From Candidatus Dormiibacterota bacterium (GTDB lineage: Bacteria; Chloroflexota; Dormibacteria; Aeolococcales; Aeolococcaceae): 10,259 nucleotides of DNA. The position numbers were made by a program, and so were the translations under genes. Below, in pieces: positions 1-6,553 of this stretch (position 1 is its first letter; every line of letters starts with the position of its first letter). The DNA lies in NCBI GenBank assembly GCA_003135255.1, contig PLAX01000150.1, positions 1 to 10,259 on the forward strand, read 5' to 3'. Under the pieces are notes generated by a model. It saw only the letters and a list, made by a program, of their open reading frames with translations, was not told the DNA's origin and ran no database searches.

Positions 1-116
1 GCCTGGTGCAGCTGCGTGTGGGGGCGCGGCGTCACGCCCCGCAGGTGCGGGTCATGCATCTGATGGAGGTGCTGGACGCGGCCGTGAGAGCAGCAGGAAA
101 GGGCCCGGCAGCCTGA
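1..116 (+). CDS. C-terminal end of an unidentified protein (5' truncated)
   Basis: An open frame enters from the left edge (first full codon at base 3) and stops at TGA 114-116, giving 37 visible residues. The peptide includes VMHLMEVLDAAVRAAG, which reads as an amphipathic helix, followed by a short Gly/Pro/Ala tail. Of the two other forward frames, frame 1 is closed by a TGA at 52-54 and frame 2 gives a Gly/Ser-rich string that does not look like protein. The helix vaguely recalls the last helix of several enzyme families, but too little is visible to name a function. It ends 50 nt before the ABC ATPase start on the same strand. That it is a real gene end is inferred from composition and position only. 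Confidence 0.45.
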   Translation, partial: LVQLRVGARRHAPQVRVMHLMEVLDAAVRAAGKGPAA

Positions 117-152
117 GGTCTTCCTCCGCAAGCGGTCCGGCGCCCAGGGCAC

Positions 153-158
153 TAGGAT
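153..158 (+). promoter_or_regulatory. Possible -10 element (TAGGAT) upstream of the ABC ATPase
   Basis: TAGGAT matches the TANNNT core and ends 8 nt before the ATG at 167, so transcription would start at or next to the start codon (a leaderless mRNA). No convincing -35 hexamer is visible. The same bases contain AGGA (154-157), which at 9 nt from the ATG could serve instead as a Shine-Dalgarno site, so promoter and ribosome-site readings cannot be separated by eye. Confidence 0.3.
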
Positions 159-166
159 TGCCGGCG

Positions 167-1105
167 ATGGCCAGCTCTCCCGCGATCGTCTTCCAAGGGC
201 TGACCAAGGACTACGGCGCCAAGCGGGCTCTCGCCGAGGTCGATCTCGAAATCCGCGCCGGGGAGATCTTCGGCTATCTCGGCAGCAACGGTGCCGGCAA
301 GACCACGACCATCCGCTGCCTGCTGGGCCTGATCCGCCCGACCGCGGGTCGCGCCACCGTGCTCGGCCTCGACTGCCGCTCGGAGAGCGTGGAGGTGCGC
401 CGCCGCTGCGGCTACCTGCCCGGCGACCTCCGCCTGTACCCGCGCCTCACCGCACGACAGCTCCTCACCTACCTCGGCCGGCTGCGGGGTGGTGTGGACG
501 CGGGGCGGATCGAGGAGCTGGCCCGGCGGATGGAGTGCGATCTCGGCCAGCGCTGCGGGGCGATGTCTCACGGACAGAAGCAGAAGGTGGGCGTCATCCA
601 GGCGCTGATGCACGACCCGGCCGTCCTCATCCTCGACGAACCGACTGCGACCCTCGATCCGTTGATGCAGCGCAACGTCCACGACCTGGTCCGCGAGGCA
701 CGTGACCGCGGCGCGACCGTCTTCGTCTCCTCCCACGACCTCCCCGAGGTGGCCCGCCTCTGCGACCGCGCCGGCATCCTGCGCCGGGGGAGGCTGGTTG
801 CGGTGCAGGACGTCAACGAGCTCTCCGAGCAGGGTGGGCACGTGCTCTCCATCGAGTTCTCCGAGCAGGTCGACCCCGCCGTCTTCCGGGCCATCCCCGG
901 TGTCTCCCAGGTGACGGCGAGTGACCGGACGCTGACCATCACCGCGGGCGGCGACCTCGACGCCGTGGTCAAGGCGGCGGCGCGCTTCCGGGTCCACGCC
1001 CTGCGCAGCGCCGAAGTCGACCTCGACGACGTGTTCCACGACTACTACCGGTCGGAGAGTGCCGACGCGGCGAGCGGCGGGGCGGAGACCAACGATGCGT
1101 TGTGA
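167..1105 (+). CDS. ABC-2 type transporter, ATP-binding subunit
   Basis: This 312-residue protein is the cytoplasmic ATPase of an ABC exporter and would power the permease encoded next. Visible motifs are Walker A GSNGAGKTT (residues 39-47), a signature helix MSHGQKQ (from residue 133), Walker B LILDEPT with Asp157-Glu158, and the H-loop SSHD with His190. The Q-loop region reads GYLPGDLRLYP, so the usual glutamine is replaced by glycine, and the signature is SHGQ instead of SGGQ; related ABC-2 exporters of the bacitracin/Nat type tolerate such changes. About 80 C-terminal residues form an accessory domain, as in that family. ATG 167 is preferred over an in-frame TTG at 158 because AGGA lies 9 nt upstream of it. 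The gene overlaps the permease start by 11 nt, so the two are almost certainly co-translated. The substrate (drug, lipid or ion) cannot be read from sequence. Confidence 0.93.
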   Translation: MASSPAIVFQGLTKDYGAKRALAEVDLEIRAGEIFGYLGSNGAGKTTTIRCLLGLIRPTAGRATVLGLDCRSESVEVRRRCGYLPGDLRLYPRLTARQLLTYLGRLRGGVDAGRIEELARRMECDLGQRCGAMSHGQKQKVGVIQALMHDPAVLILDEPTATLDPLMQRNVHDLVREARDRGATVFVSSHDLPEVARLCDRAGILRRGRLVAVQDVNELSEQGGHVLSIEFSEQVDPAVFRAIPGVSQVTASDRTLTITAGGDLDAVVKAAARFRVHALRSAEVDLDDVFHDYYRSESADAASGGAETNDAL

Positions 1106-1901
1106 CGTCTTCCGCCGGGAGCTCGCCGATCACCGCCGCTCGGTGATCGGGTGCAGTATCGGGGCCCTGTTGCTGGTGGCCCTCTACGTCTTCCTCTACC
1201 CCACCATCAAGAGCAGCGGCGCCGGGGTGCAGCAGCTGCTCAACACCCTGCCCAAGGGATTCCGGAGTGCCTTCCTCCCGGCGGGCGTCAGCTATCTCTC
1301 ACCGCCCGGCTACCTCGGCACCGAGCTCTTCAGCATCATCGTGCCCGCGCTGCTGCTGGTGATGGGAGTCCTCGCCGGAAGTCGGGCGCTGGCGGGAGAG
1401 GAGCAGAACGGCACCATCGACCTGCTGCTCTCGACCCCCATCCGGCGCACCCGGCTCACCGTCGAGAAGGCCTGCGGTGCGCTGGTCCCCCTCTTCGTTG
1501 TCGCCGCCGCCATCTGGCTGGCGATCGTGGTCGTCGGTCCGTCGCAGGGGGTCGTCCTCAGCCTCGGCAACCTCACCCTCACCGTGCTCGCCGTGGCGCT
1601 GCTGGGGGTCGGCTTCGGGATGCTCGCTTTCCTGGTCGCCTCCGCGACGGGTTCGGTCGGGGTCGGCGGCGGCAGCGCGGCCACCCTCGCGGTGGCGATG
1701 TACGCGCTCAGCATCTTCGGCTCGCTGGTGCCGTGGCTCACCGGCTTCGCCAACGCGGTCTCGCCCTTCCACTGGACCGGGGGCTCGGCCGCCCTGACCC
1801 TCGGCGTCTCCTGGTCCGGGATGCTGCCCCTGATCGTCTGCCCGATCGTCCTGCTCGCGGCGTCCGTGGTGCTGTACGAGCGGCGCGACCTCACCGCCTA
1901 G
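1095..1901 (+). CDS. ABC-2 type transporter, permease subunit
   Basis: This 268-residue integral membrane protein is the partner of the preceding ATPase. Six hydrophobic segments are visible, at about residues 17-35, 78-95, 129-147, 160-183, 195-215 and 243-261. This is the single ABC-2 permease fold with a larger extracytoplasmic loop between the first two segments. The stretch GSRALAGEEQNGTIDLLLS (95-113) after helix 2 is the cytoplasmic coupling-helix region typical of ABC-2 permeases (ALAGEE...GT...LLL). ATG 1095 is chosen over an in-frame upstream start at 1059 because GGAG (1084-1087) sits 7 nt ahead and the upstream codons give an Arg-rich stretch unlike a mature N-terminus. The 11-nt overlap with the ATPase indicates translational coupling. 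Substrate unknown; efflux is the likeliest direction. Confidence 0.9.
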   Translation: MRCDVFRRELADHRRSVIGCSIGALLLVALYVFLYPTIKSSGAGVQQLLNTLPKGFRSAFLPAGVSYLSPPGYLGTELFSIIVPALLLVMGVLAGSRALAGEEQNGTIDLLLSTPIRRTRLTVEKACGALVPLFVVAAAIWLAIVVVGPSQGVVLSLGNLTLTVLAVALLGVGFGMLAFLVASATGSVGVGGGSAATLAVAMYALSIFGSLVPWLTGFANAVSPFHWTGGSAALTLGVSWSGMLPLIVCPIVLLAASVVLYERRDLTA

Positions 1902-1923
1902 TCCTTCCCAACCGAAGCTGCGT

Positions 1924-1949
1924 CCCGGTGTTTCCGGAAGGGCACCGGG
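1924..1949. repeat. Inverted repeat in the gap before the hydrogenase operon
   Basis: CCCGGTG (1924-1930) and CACCGGG (1943-1949) are perfect inverse complements separated by 12 nt. Within that spacer lies the 8-bp palindrome TTCCGGAA (1932-1939), whose centre is offset by 1 nt from that of the outer repeat. The element lies 23 nt after the permease stop and 63 nt before hydB. It could be a transcription-factor operator for the hydrogenase operon or a GC stem at the end of the exporter operon. No U-tract follows, so a classical intrinsic terminator is not supported. The spacing (GTG-N12-CAC) does not match a CRP/FNR site (GTG-N8-CAC). Function is inference only. Confidence 0.4.
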
Positions 1950-2012
1950 TCCCGGCCGATTCGCGGTCCAATGGCCCTGGCGATCGACCGCCGGAAGCGT
2001 TGACTGACGGCG

Positions 2013-3173
2013 ATGGCCCCCTCGGCCCCCACCGACTACCATCCGGTTGTCCTGGACCGCCCGGGACTTCAGGCCCTGATCGATGTGCTGGTGGCCGACG
2101 GCCGTCGCGTGATCGGCCCCACCGTCCGAGACGGTGCCGTCATCTACGAGGAGCTCACCCAGATCGGGGAGCTGCCGGGCGGGTGGGGGGAGGACCAGGG
2201 GCCGGGCCACTACCGGCTGCGACGGCGGGACGACGATCTGCTCTTCGGCTACGCGGTCGGCCCTGACTCCTGGAAGCGGTTCCTCTTCCCGCCCGTCTCG
2301 ACCACCTGGCAGGCAGAGGTGAGCCGGGACGGCGTCGAGGTCGCTCCTCCGTCCGAGGTGCCCCGCTACGCGTTCATCGGGGTGCGCGCGTGCGAGCTTG
2401 CCGCGATCGCCGTTCAGGATCGCGTGTTCGTGCAGACCAGCTACCCCGATCGGGACTATGCGGCCCGGCGCGAGCAGGCCCTCTTCGTCGCGGTCAACTG
2501 CTCCAGCCCGGCCACGACCTGCTTCTGCCCCTCGATGGGGAGCGGTCCCCGGGTCGGCTCAGGCCACGACCTCGCGCTCACCGAGATACCGGACGCCGCC
2601 GGCAGCCGTTTCCTCGTCGAGATCGGCTCCGAGAGAGGAGCCGCCATCGCCGCGCGGCTCGCCACCCGCGACGCGGCCCCCGCCGACCGGGAGGCCGCGG
2701 CGGCGGTGTGGTCGGGAGCAGCGGCGGCGATCAGCCGGGCTCTCCCGTCGGACGGCCTCAAGAATGTGCTGGTCCACAACCTCGAGCATCCCCGGTGGGA
2801 CACCGTCGCCGCCCGGTGCCTGGCCTGCGCCAACTGCACGATGGTCTGCCCAACCTGCTTCTGTGCCGACTTCCGGGAAGCCGGGAGTCTCTCCCCCGAC
2901 CATGCCGAGCAGCACCGGACCTGGGCGTCGTGCTTCGCCGTCGACCACACCCAGCTCCACGGCGGCTCGATGCGGTGGACCACGCGGTCGCGGTACCGGC
3001 AGTGGCTGACCCACAAGCTCGCGACCTGGTACGACCAGTTCGGAACCTCCGGATGCGTCGGGTGCGGGCGCTGCATCGCCTGGTGCCCCGTGGGCATCGA
3101 CATCACCGAAGAGGTGTCTGCAATCCGCGCCACCGATGGGCTCACCCGCCTCCCAGCCGGAGCAGCGCCATGA
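2013..3173 (+). CDS. hydB: Group 3b [NiFe] hydrogenase, beta subunit (ferredoxin-type 4Fe-4S protein)
   Basis: This 386-residue protein is related to HydB of sulfhydrogenase and AsrA of anaerobic sulfite reductase. It passes electrons between the hydrogenase small subunit and the flavin subunit in the cytoplasm. Two ferredoxin-type cysteine sets are visible near the C-terminus: C269-x2-C272-x2-C275-x3-C279-P, followed by C282 and C284, and C348-x2-C351-x2-C354-x3-C358-P. Each can hold a [4Fe-4S] cluster. The N-terminal two thirds carry the family marks RACELAA, NCSSPATTCFCPSM with further conserved cysteines, and GHDLALTEI. An in-frame TGA at 2001-2003 means no ATG or GTG start is possible upstream of ATG 2013. 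No good Shine-Dalgarno precedes it. The stop overlaps the next gene's start (ATGA, 3170-3173). Position as first gene and the BGDA order mirror the Pyrococcus hyd operon. It is first in the transcription unit after a 111-nt gap. Confidence 0.92.
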   Translation: MAPSAPTDYHPVVLDRPGLQALIDVLVADGRRVIGPTVRDGAVIYEELTQIGELPGGWGEDQGPGHYRLRRRDDDLLFGYAVGPDSWKRFLFPPVSTTWQAEVSRDGVEVAPPSEVPRYAFIGVRACELAAIAVQDRVFVQTSYPDRDYAARREQALFVAVNCSSPATTCFCPSMGSGPRVGSGHDLALTEIPDAAGSRFLVEIGSERGAAIAARLATRDAAPADREAAAAVWSGAAAAISRALPSDGLKNVLVHNLEHPRWDTVAARCLACANCTMVCPTCFCADFREAGSLSPDHAEQHRTWASCFAVDHTQLHGGSMRWTTRSRYRQWLTHKLATWYDQFGTSGCVGCGRCIAWCPVGIDITEEVSAIRATDGLTRLPAGAAP

Positions 3174-3637
3174 AGACGATCGCCGATGTCATCGCCGAGC
3201 AGACCTTCTTTCAGGGGCTGGACCAGGACAGCCTCGACTTCGTCGCGGGCTGCGGCCGCAACGTCCACTACGCGGCCGGGGATCGGATCCTCACCCAGGG
3301 TGAGCCGGCCCAGACCTTCTATCTCCTGCGCAGCGGCAGCGTCGCCCTCAGCTTCTATGTGCCGGGCCGGGGCGCGGCCATCATCGACACCCTCGGCGGC
3401 GGCGACGTGCTGGGCTGGTCATGGCTCTTCGAGCCCTACCGATGGCAGTTCGACGCCGAGGCACGCGAGGACGTCGCGGCCTTGGCATTCGACGGTGTCT
3501 GTCTGCGCAACAAGTGCGACGCGGACGCGCAGCTCGGCTACGTCCTGGTACAGCGGTTTGCCAAGGTCATGCTGACCCGCCTCCAGTCCGTCCGCATGCG
3601 GATGCTCGACATCTATGGCCCTAGCACTTCCAGCTGA
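3170..3637 (+). CDS. Stand-alone cyclic nucleotide-binding-domain (cNMP-fold) protein
   Basis: This 155-residue protein contains a single CRP-type beta-roll and a trailing C helix. The roll shows YAAGDRILTQGEPAQTFYLL, RSGSVAL and GGGDVLGWSW in the expected order. There is no room for the C-terminal helix-turn-helix of CRP/FNR regulators, so it probably does not bind DNA. The phosphate-binding cassette is abnormal: where CRP has GE-(x)n-RS/T, this protein reads LGWSWLFEPYRW (residues 81-92), without the Glu and the Arg-Ser pair that hold cAMP. It has no obvious FNR-type cysteine cluster. It starts at ATG 3170 inside the hydB stop, with GGAG (3159-3162) 7 nt upstream, and overlaps hydG by 23 nt, so expression is locked to the hydrogenase. 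Such genes are known in some bacterial group 3b operons, mycobacterial ones among them as I recall. A sensory or assembly role on the hydrogenase is inferred. Confidence 0.85.
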   Translation: MKTIADVIAEQTFFQGLDQDSLDFVAGCGRNVHYAAGDRILTQGEPAQTFYLLRSGSVALSFYVPGRGAAIIDTLGGGDVLGWSWLFEPYRWQFDAEAREDVAALAFDGVCLRNKCDADAQLGYVLVQRFAKVMLTRLQSVRMRMLDIYGPSTSS

Positions 3638-4466
3638 CGTCCGCACCGCCGACGCCATGGTGCCGGTTCCGTACCGGGTGGTCGGACGCGCCCGAGAGAC
3701 GGCGGACACCGTCACCCTCAGCCTCGAACCGGTGGATCAGCCGATCACCACCCCGGCCCCGGGCCAGTTCAACATGCTCTACGCGTTCGGTGTGGGCGAG
3801 GTGCCGATCTCAATCAGCGGCATCGACGCGGGGCACCGGGTGCGGCACACCGTACGCGCGGTGGGAGCGGTGAGCCAGGCGCTCTGCGCCGCTGAGGCCG
3901 GGGCCATGGTGGGGGTCCGCGGCCCCTTCGGGACGGACTGGGGAGTCGACTCGGCCGCAGGAGGCGACGTCATCGTGATCGCCGGCGGCATCGGTCTGGC
4001 CCCGCTGCGACCGGTGGTCCATGAGCTGCTCCACAACCGGCGCCAGTTTCGACGCGTCACCGTTCTGGTCGGGGCGCGGTCTCCGGAGGAGATCGTGTTC
4101 CGCGGCGAGGTGGCGAGCTGGCAGGCGAGCGCTCGGATCACCGTCCGCACCACGGTCGACTACGCGACCGCCGCCTGGAAGGGCGAGGTCGGAGTGGTGC
4201 CCACGCTCATCGAGCGCGTCACCATCGATCCCGAGGTCACCACGGTCATGATCTGCGGCCCCGAGGTGATGCTGCGGTTCACCGCCGCCGAGGTGCTCGG
4301 GCGTGGCGTCGCCGCCGAGCGGGTGCGGGTCTCGATGGAGCGGAACATGCAGTGCGGAGTCGGCCGCTGCGGCCACTGCCAGCTCGGGCCGGTGCTGGTC
4401 TGCCTCAACGGACCCGTCTTACCCTGGTCGCGGGTCGGCCCGCTGGTTGCCCGGAGGGAGCTGTAG
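3615..4466 (+). CDS. hydG: Group 3b [NiFe] hydrogenase, gamma subunit (FAD/NAD(P)-binding, 2Fe-2S)
   Basis: This 283-residue ferredoxin-NADP reductase-type subunit (HydG/AsrB/PyrK family) exchanges electrons between the hydrogenase Fe-S chain and NAD(P)(H). In order it shows a flavin-binding barrel with VPISIS (63-68), the form this subfamily uses in place of RxYS; GPFG (103-106); the nucleotide-binding loop IAGGIGLAP (122-130); ICGPEVM; and a C-terminal [2Fe-2S] set C247-x4-C252-x2-C255-x7-C263 within CGVGRCGHC...LVCLNGPV. Length is normal for the family. ATG 3615 is taken as start, which overlaps the preceding gene by 23 nt; ATG 3657 (in frame, no visible ribosome site) is a possible alternative that would trim 14 residues. 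NADP versus NAD preference cannot be decided here. Its TAG shares one base with the hydD start. Confidence 0.9.
   Translation: MALALPADVRTADAMVPVPYRVVGRARETADTVTLSLEPVDQPITTPAPGQFNMLYAFGVGEVPISISGIDAGHRVRHTVRAVGAVSQALCAAEAGAMVGVRGPFGTDWGVDSAAGGDVIVIAGGIGLAPLRPVVHELLHNRRQFRRVTVLVGARSPEEIVFRGEVASWQASARITVRTTVDYATAAWKGEVGVVPTLIERVTIDPEVTTVMICGPEVMLRFTAAEVLGRGVAAERVRVSMERNMQCGVGRCGHCQLGPVLVCLNGPVLPWSRVGPLVARREL
4453..4457 (+). promoter_or_regulatory. Strong ribosome binding site fixing the hydD start
   Basis: GGAGG, within GGAGGGAG, lies 8 nt ahead of GTG 4466 and inside the last codons of hydG. It selects GTG 4466 over the longer open frame beginning at 4352, whose extra 38 residues are merely hydG codons read in another frame. 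Confidence 0.75.
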
Positions 4467-5260
4467 TGGCTGCGCACTCGACCCCGAAGCTCGCGGTCTG
4501 GAAGTTCGCCTCCTGCGACGGCTGCCAGCTCTCCCTGCTCGATTGCGAGGACGAGCTGCTCGCGGTCGCGGGCGCCGTCGAGATCGCCCACTTCCCGGAG
4601 GCCTCGTCGACCGTCGTCGAGGGCCCCTACGACGTCTCCCTGGTGGAGGGATCGGTGACGACCCCCCAGGATGCGGAGCGAATCCAGGAAGTCCGGGCTG
4701 TCTCCCGACACCTGGTCGCCATCGGCGCCTGCGCCACCGCCGGCGGGGTCCAGGCGCTGCGCAATTTCACCGCGGTGGACGAGTTCGCCTCCGTGGTCTA
4801 TGCCCACCCCGAGTACCTCTCGACGCTCGAGAGCTCGACCCCGATCTCCGCCCACGTTCCGGTGGACTTTGAGCTCCGAGGGTGCCCGGTGGATCGGGGA
4901 CAGTTGCTGGAGGTCCTCAGCGCATTCCTGCGCAAGCGCAAGCCCGACATCCGCGCTCACAGCGTCTGCCTCGAGTGCAAGCGCCGCGGCAACGTCTGCG
5001 TGATGGTCGCCCACGGCACCGGCTGCCTCGGTCCGGTCACCCAGGCGGGCTGCGGCGCGATCTGCCCCAGCTTCGAGCGCGGCTGCTACGGCTGCTTCGG
5101 GCCGATGGAGACGCCCAACACGGCGTCGCTCTCCGCCGCCCTCCACTCCGGGGGGATGGACGATGGCACGGTGATGCGGCTCTTCCGCACCTTCAACGCC
5201 ACCGCCCCCGCCTTCGAGGCGGCGAGCCGGGCCGAGGAGAAGGGGGCGGGACGCCTGTGA
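4466..5260 (+). CDS. hydD: Group 3b [NiFe] hydrogenase, small (delta) subunit
   Basis: This 264-residue electron-transfer subunit pairs with the NiFe catalytic subunit. The proximal [4Fe-4S] ligands are C17 and C20 (SCDGCQLS), C89 (IGACAT) and C140 (RGCPVD). Eight more cysteines, C168, C171, C178, C187, C196, C200, C207 and C210, in VCLECKRRGNVC, GTGCLGP, GCGAICP and GCYGCFGP, supply two further [4Fe-4S] clusters. This is the layout of soluble group 3 small subunits. There is no Tat leader and no C-terminal membrane anchor, so the enzyme is cytoplasmic. The start is GTG 4466, sharing one base with the hydG stop and served by a strong GGAGG. The end overlaps the hydA start by 4 nt (GTGA), which should keep the two partner subunits in equal amounts. 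Confidence 0.93.
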   Translation: MAAHSTPKLAVWKFASCDGCQLSLLDCEDELLAVAGAVEIAHFPEASSTVVEGPYDVSLVEGSVTTPQDAERIQEVRAVSRHLVAIGACATAGGVQALRNFTAVDEFASVVYAHPEYLSTLESSTPISAHVPVDFELRGCPVDRGQLLEVLSAFLRKRKPDIRAHSVCLECKRRGNVCVMVAHGTGCLGPVTQAGCGAICPSFERGCYGCFGPMETPNTASLSAALHSGGMDDGTVMRLFRTFNATAPAFEAASRAEEKGAGRL

Positions 5261-6552
5261 CTCACCAGATTCGCGATCTCACCGTCGAGGGGCTCGCCCG
5301 GGTCGAGGGCGAGGGCGCCATGCACGTGGTCATCACCGACGGCGAGGTCACCGACGTCCGCCTGCGCATCTACGAGCCGCCCCGCTTCTTCGAGGCGTTC
5401 CTGCGCGGCCGCGCCTACACCGAGCCCCCCGACATCACCGCCCGCATCTGCGGGATCTGCCCGGTCGCCTACCAGACGAGCTCCTGCGAGGCGATCGAGC
5501 AGGTCTGCGGCGCCGTCCTCGACGAGCCGCTCCGCGCCCTGCGCCGCCTCCTCTACTGCGGGGAGTGGATCGAGAGCCACGTGCTCCACATCTACTTCCT
5601 GCACGCTCCCGACTTCCTGGGCGTCGGCAGCGCTCTGGAGCTGGCCAAGGACCATCGCGACCTCGTCGAGAAGGCTCTCCAGCTCAAGAAGGTCGGCAAC
5701 GACATCATGGAGATCGTCGGCGGCCGCGCCATCCACCCCATCAACGTCCGGCTCGGCGGCTTCTACCGCACCCCCACCAAGCGGGAGCTGCGCCCGCTCG
5801 CGGAGCGGCTGCGCTGGGCGCGCGACGCCGCCCTGGAGACGGTGCGCGTGGTCTCCGGCTTCGACTTCCCCGATCTCGAGATCGACCACGAGCTGGTCGC
5901 GCTCCATCACCCCGACGAGTACGCGATCACGCAGGGGCGGGTGATCTCCGACCGCGGTCTCGACATCGAGGTGTCGGAGTTCCTCGAGCACATCGTCGAG
6001 GAGCACGTCGAGCATTCGACCTCGCTCCACGGCCACATCATCGAGCGCGGCCGCTACCTGGTGGGCCCGCTGGCCCGCTACACGCTCAACTACGACCAGC
6101 TGCCTGCGGTGGCCCGCGAAGCCGCCACCGAGGCGGGACTGGGGAAGGAGTGCCGCAACCCCTTCCGCAGCATCGTGGTGCGCGCTGTCGAGACCGTCGC
6201 CGCCTGTGACGAGGCGGTGCGGATCATCGAGGACTACTCCGAGCCGGATCGGCCGGCGGTGCCCGTGCTGCCGCGGGCGGGAGTGGGCCACGGTGCCACC
6301 GAGGCGCCCCGCGGCATCCTCTACCACCGCTACAGCATCGACGACGAGGGGACCATCCTCGAGGCCGACATCGTCCCTCCCACCGCCCAGAACCAGGACG
6401 CGATCGAGGCCGACCTGCGCAAGCTGGTGACCGCCAACCTGGAGCTGGACGACCACGACCTCCAGCACCTCTGCGAGCAGTCGATCCGCAACTACGACCC
6501 CTGCATCTCCTGCTCCACCCACTTCCTCGACTTCACCGTCGAGCGGCGATGA
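5257..6552 (+). CDS. hydA: Group 3b [NiFe] hydrogenase, large (alpha, catalytic) subunit
   Basis: This 431-residue protein holds the NiFe(CN)2CO active site where H2 is split or made. The N-terminal ligand motif is RICGICP with C65 and C68, and the C-terminal one is DPCISCSTH with C416, C419 and His422: four cysteines as expected for Ni, with no selenocysteine. RVEGEG (15-20) is the L1-type family motif. The protein continues nine residues past His422 (ending VERR); this tail is what the maturation endopeptidase removes after nickel insertion. Length and motif spelling match soluble bidirectional NAD(P)-linked group 3b enzymes, not membrane uptake hydrogenases or F420-reducing ones. GTG 5257 is chosen because it forms a GTGA overlap with hydD and places LTVEGLARVEG at the usual distance from the N-terminus; the longer frame from 4882 is hydD read in another frame. 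Confidence 0.95.
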   Translation: MTHQIRDLTVEGLARVEGEGAMHVVITDGEVTDVRLRIYEPPRFFEAFLRGRAYTEPPDITARICGICPVAYQTSSCEAIEQVCGAVLDEPLRALRRLLYCGEWIESHVLHIYFLHAPDFLGVGSALELAKDHRDLVEKALQLKKVGNDIMEIVGGRAIHPINVRLGGFYRTPTKRELRPLAERLRWARDAALETVRVVSGFDFPDLEIDHELVALHHPDEYAITQGRVISDRGLDIEVSEFLEHIVEEHVEHSTSLHGHIIERGRYLVGPLARYTLNYDQLPAVAREAATEAGLGKECRNPFRSIVVRAVETVAACDEAVRIIEDYSEPDRPAVPVLPRAGVGHGATEAPRGILYHRYSIDDEGTILEADIVPPTAQNQDAIEADLRKLVTANLELDDHDLQHLCEQSIRNYDPCISCSTHFLDFTVERR

Positions 6553-6553
6553 G

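Noticed and set aside
152..1039. Long open frame antisense to the ABC ATPase, and similar long antisense or shifted frames over hydB, hydA and the amidohydrolase
   Set aside because: High GC leaves few stops; these translations are low-complexity (Arg/Gly/Pro/Ala/Asp) and lack motifs, while the opposing frames carry intact family motifs.
2000..2005. TTGACT just before hydB as a -35 or -10 element
   Set aside because: It is too close to the ATG to be a -35 and matches TATAAT poorly (second base T); the hydB promoter could not be placed with confidence.
5871..5884. Perfect 14-bp palindrome CGATCTCGAGATCG
   Set aside because: It lies inside hydA and encodes the ordinary residues PDLEID in common codons of this genome; nothing suggests a site beyond coding chance.
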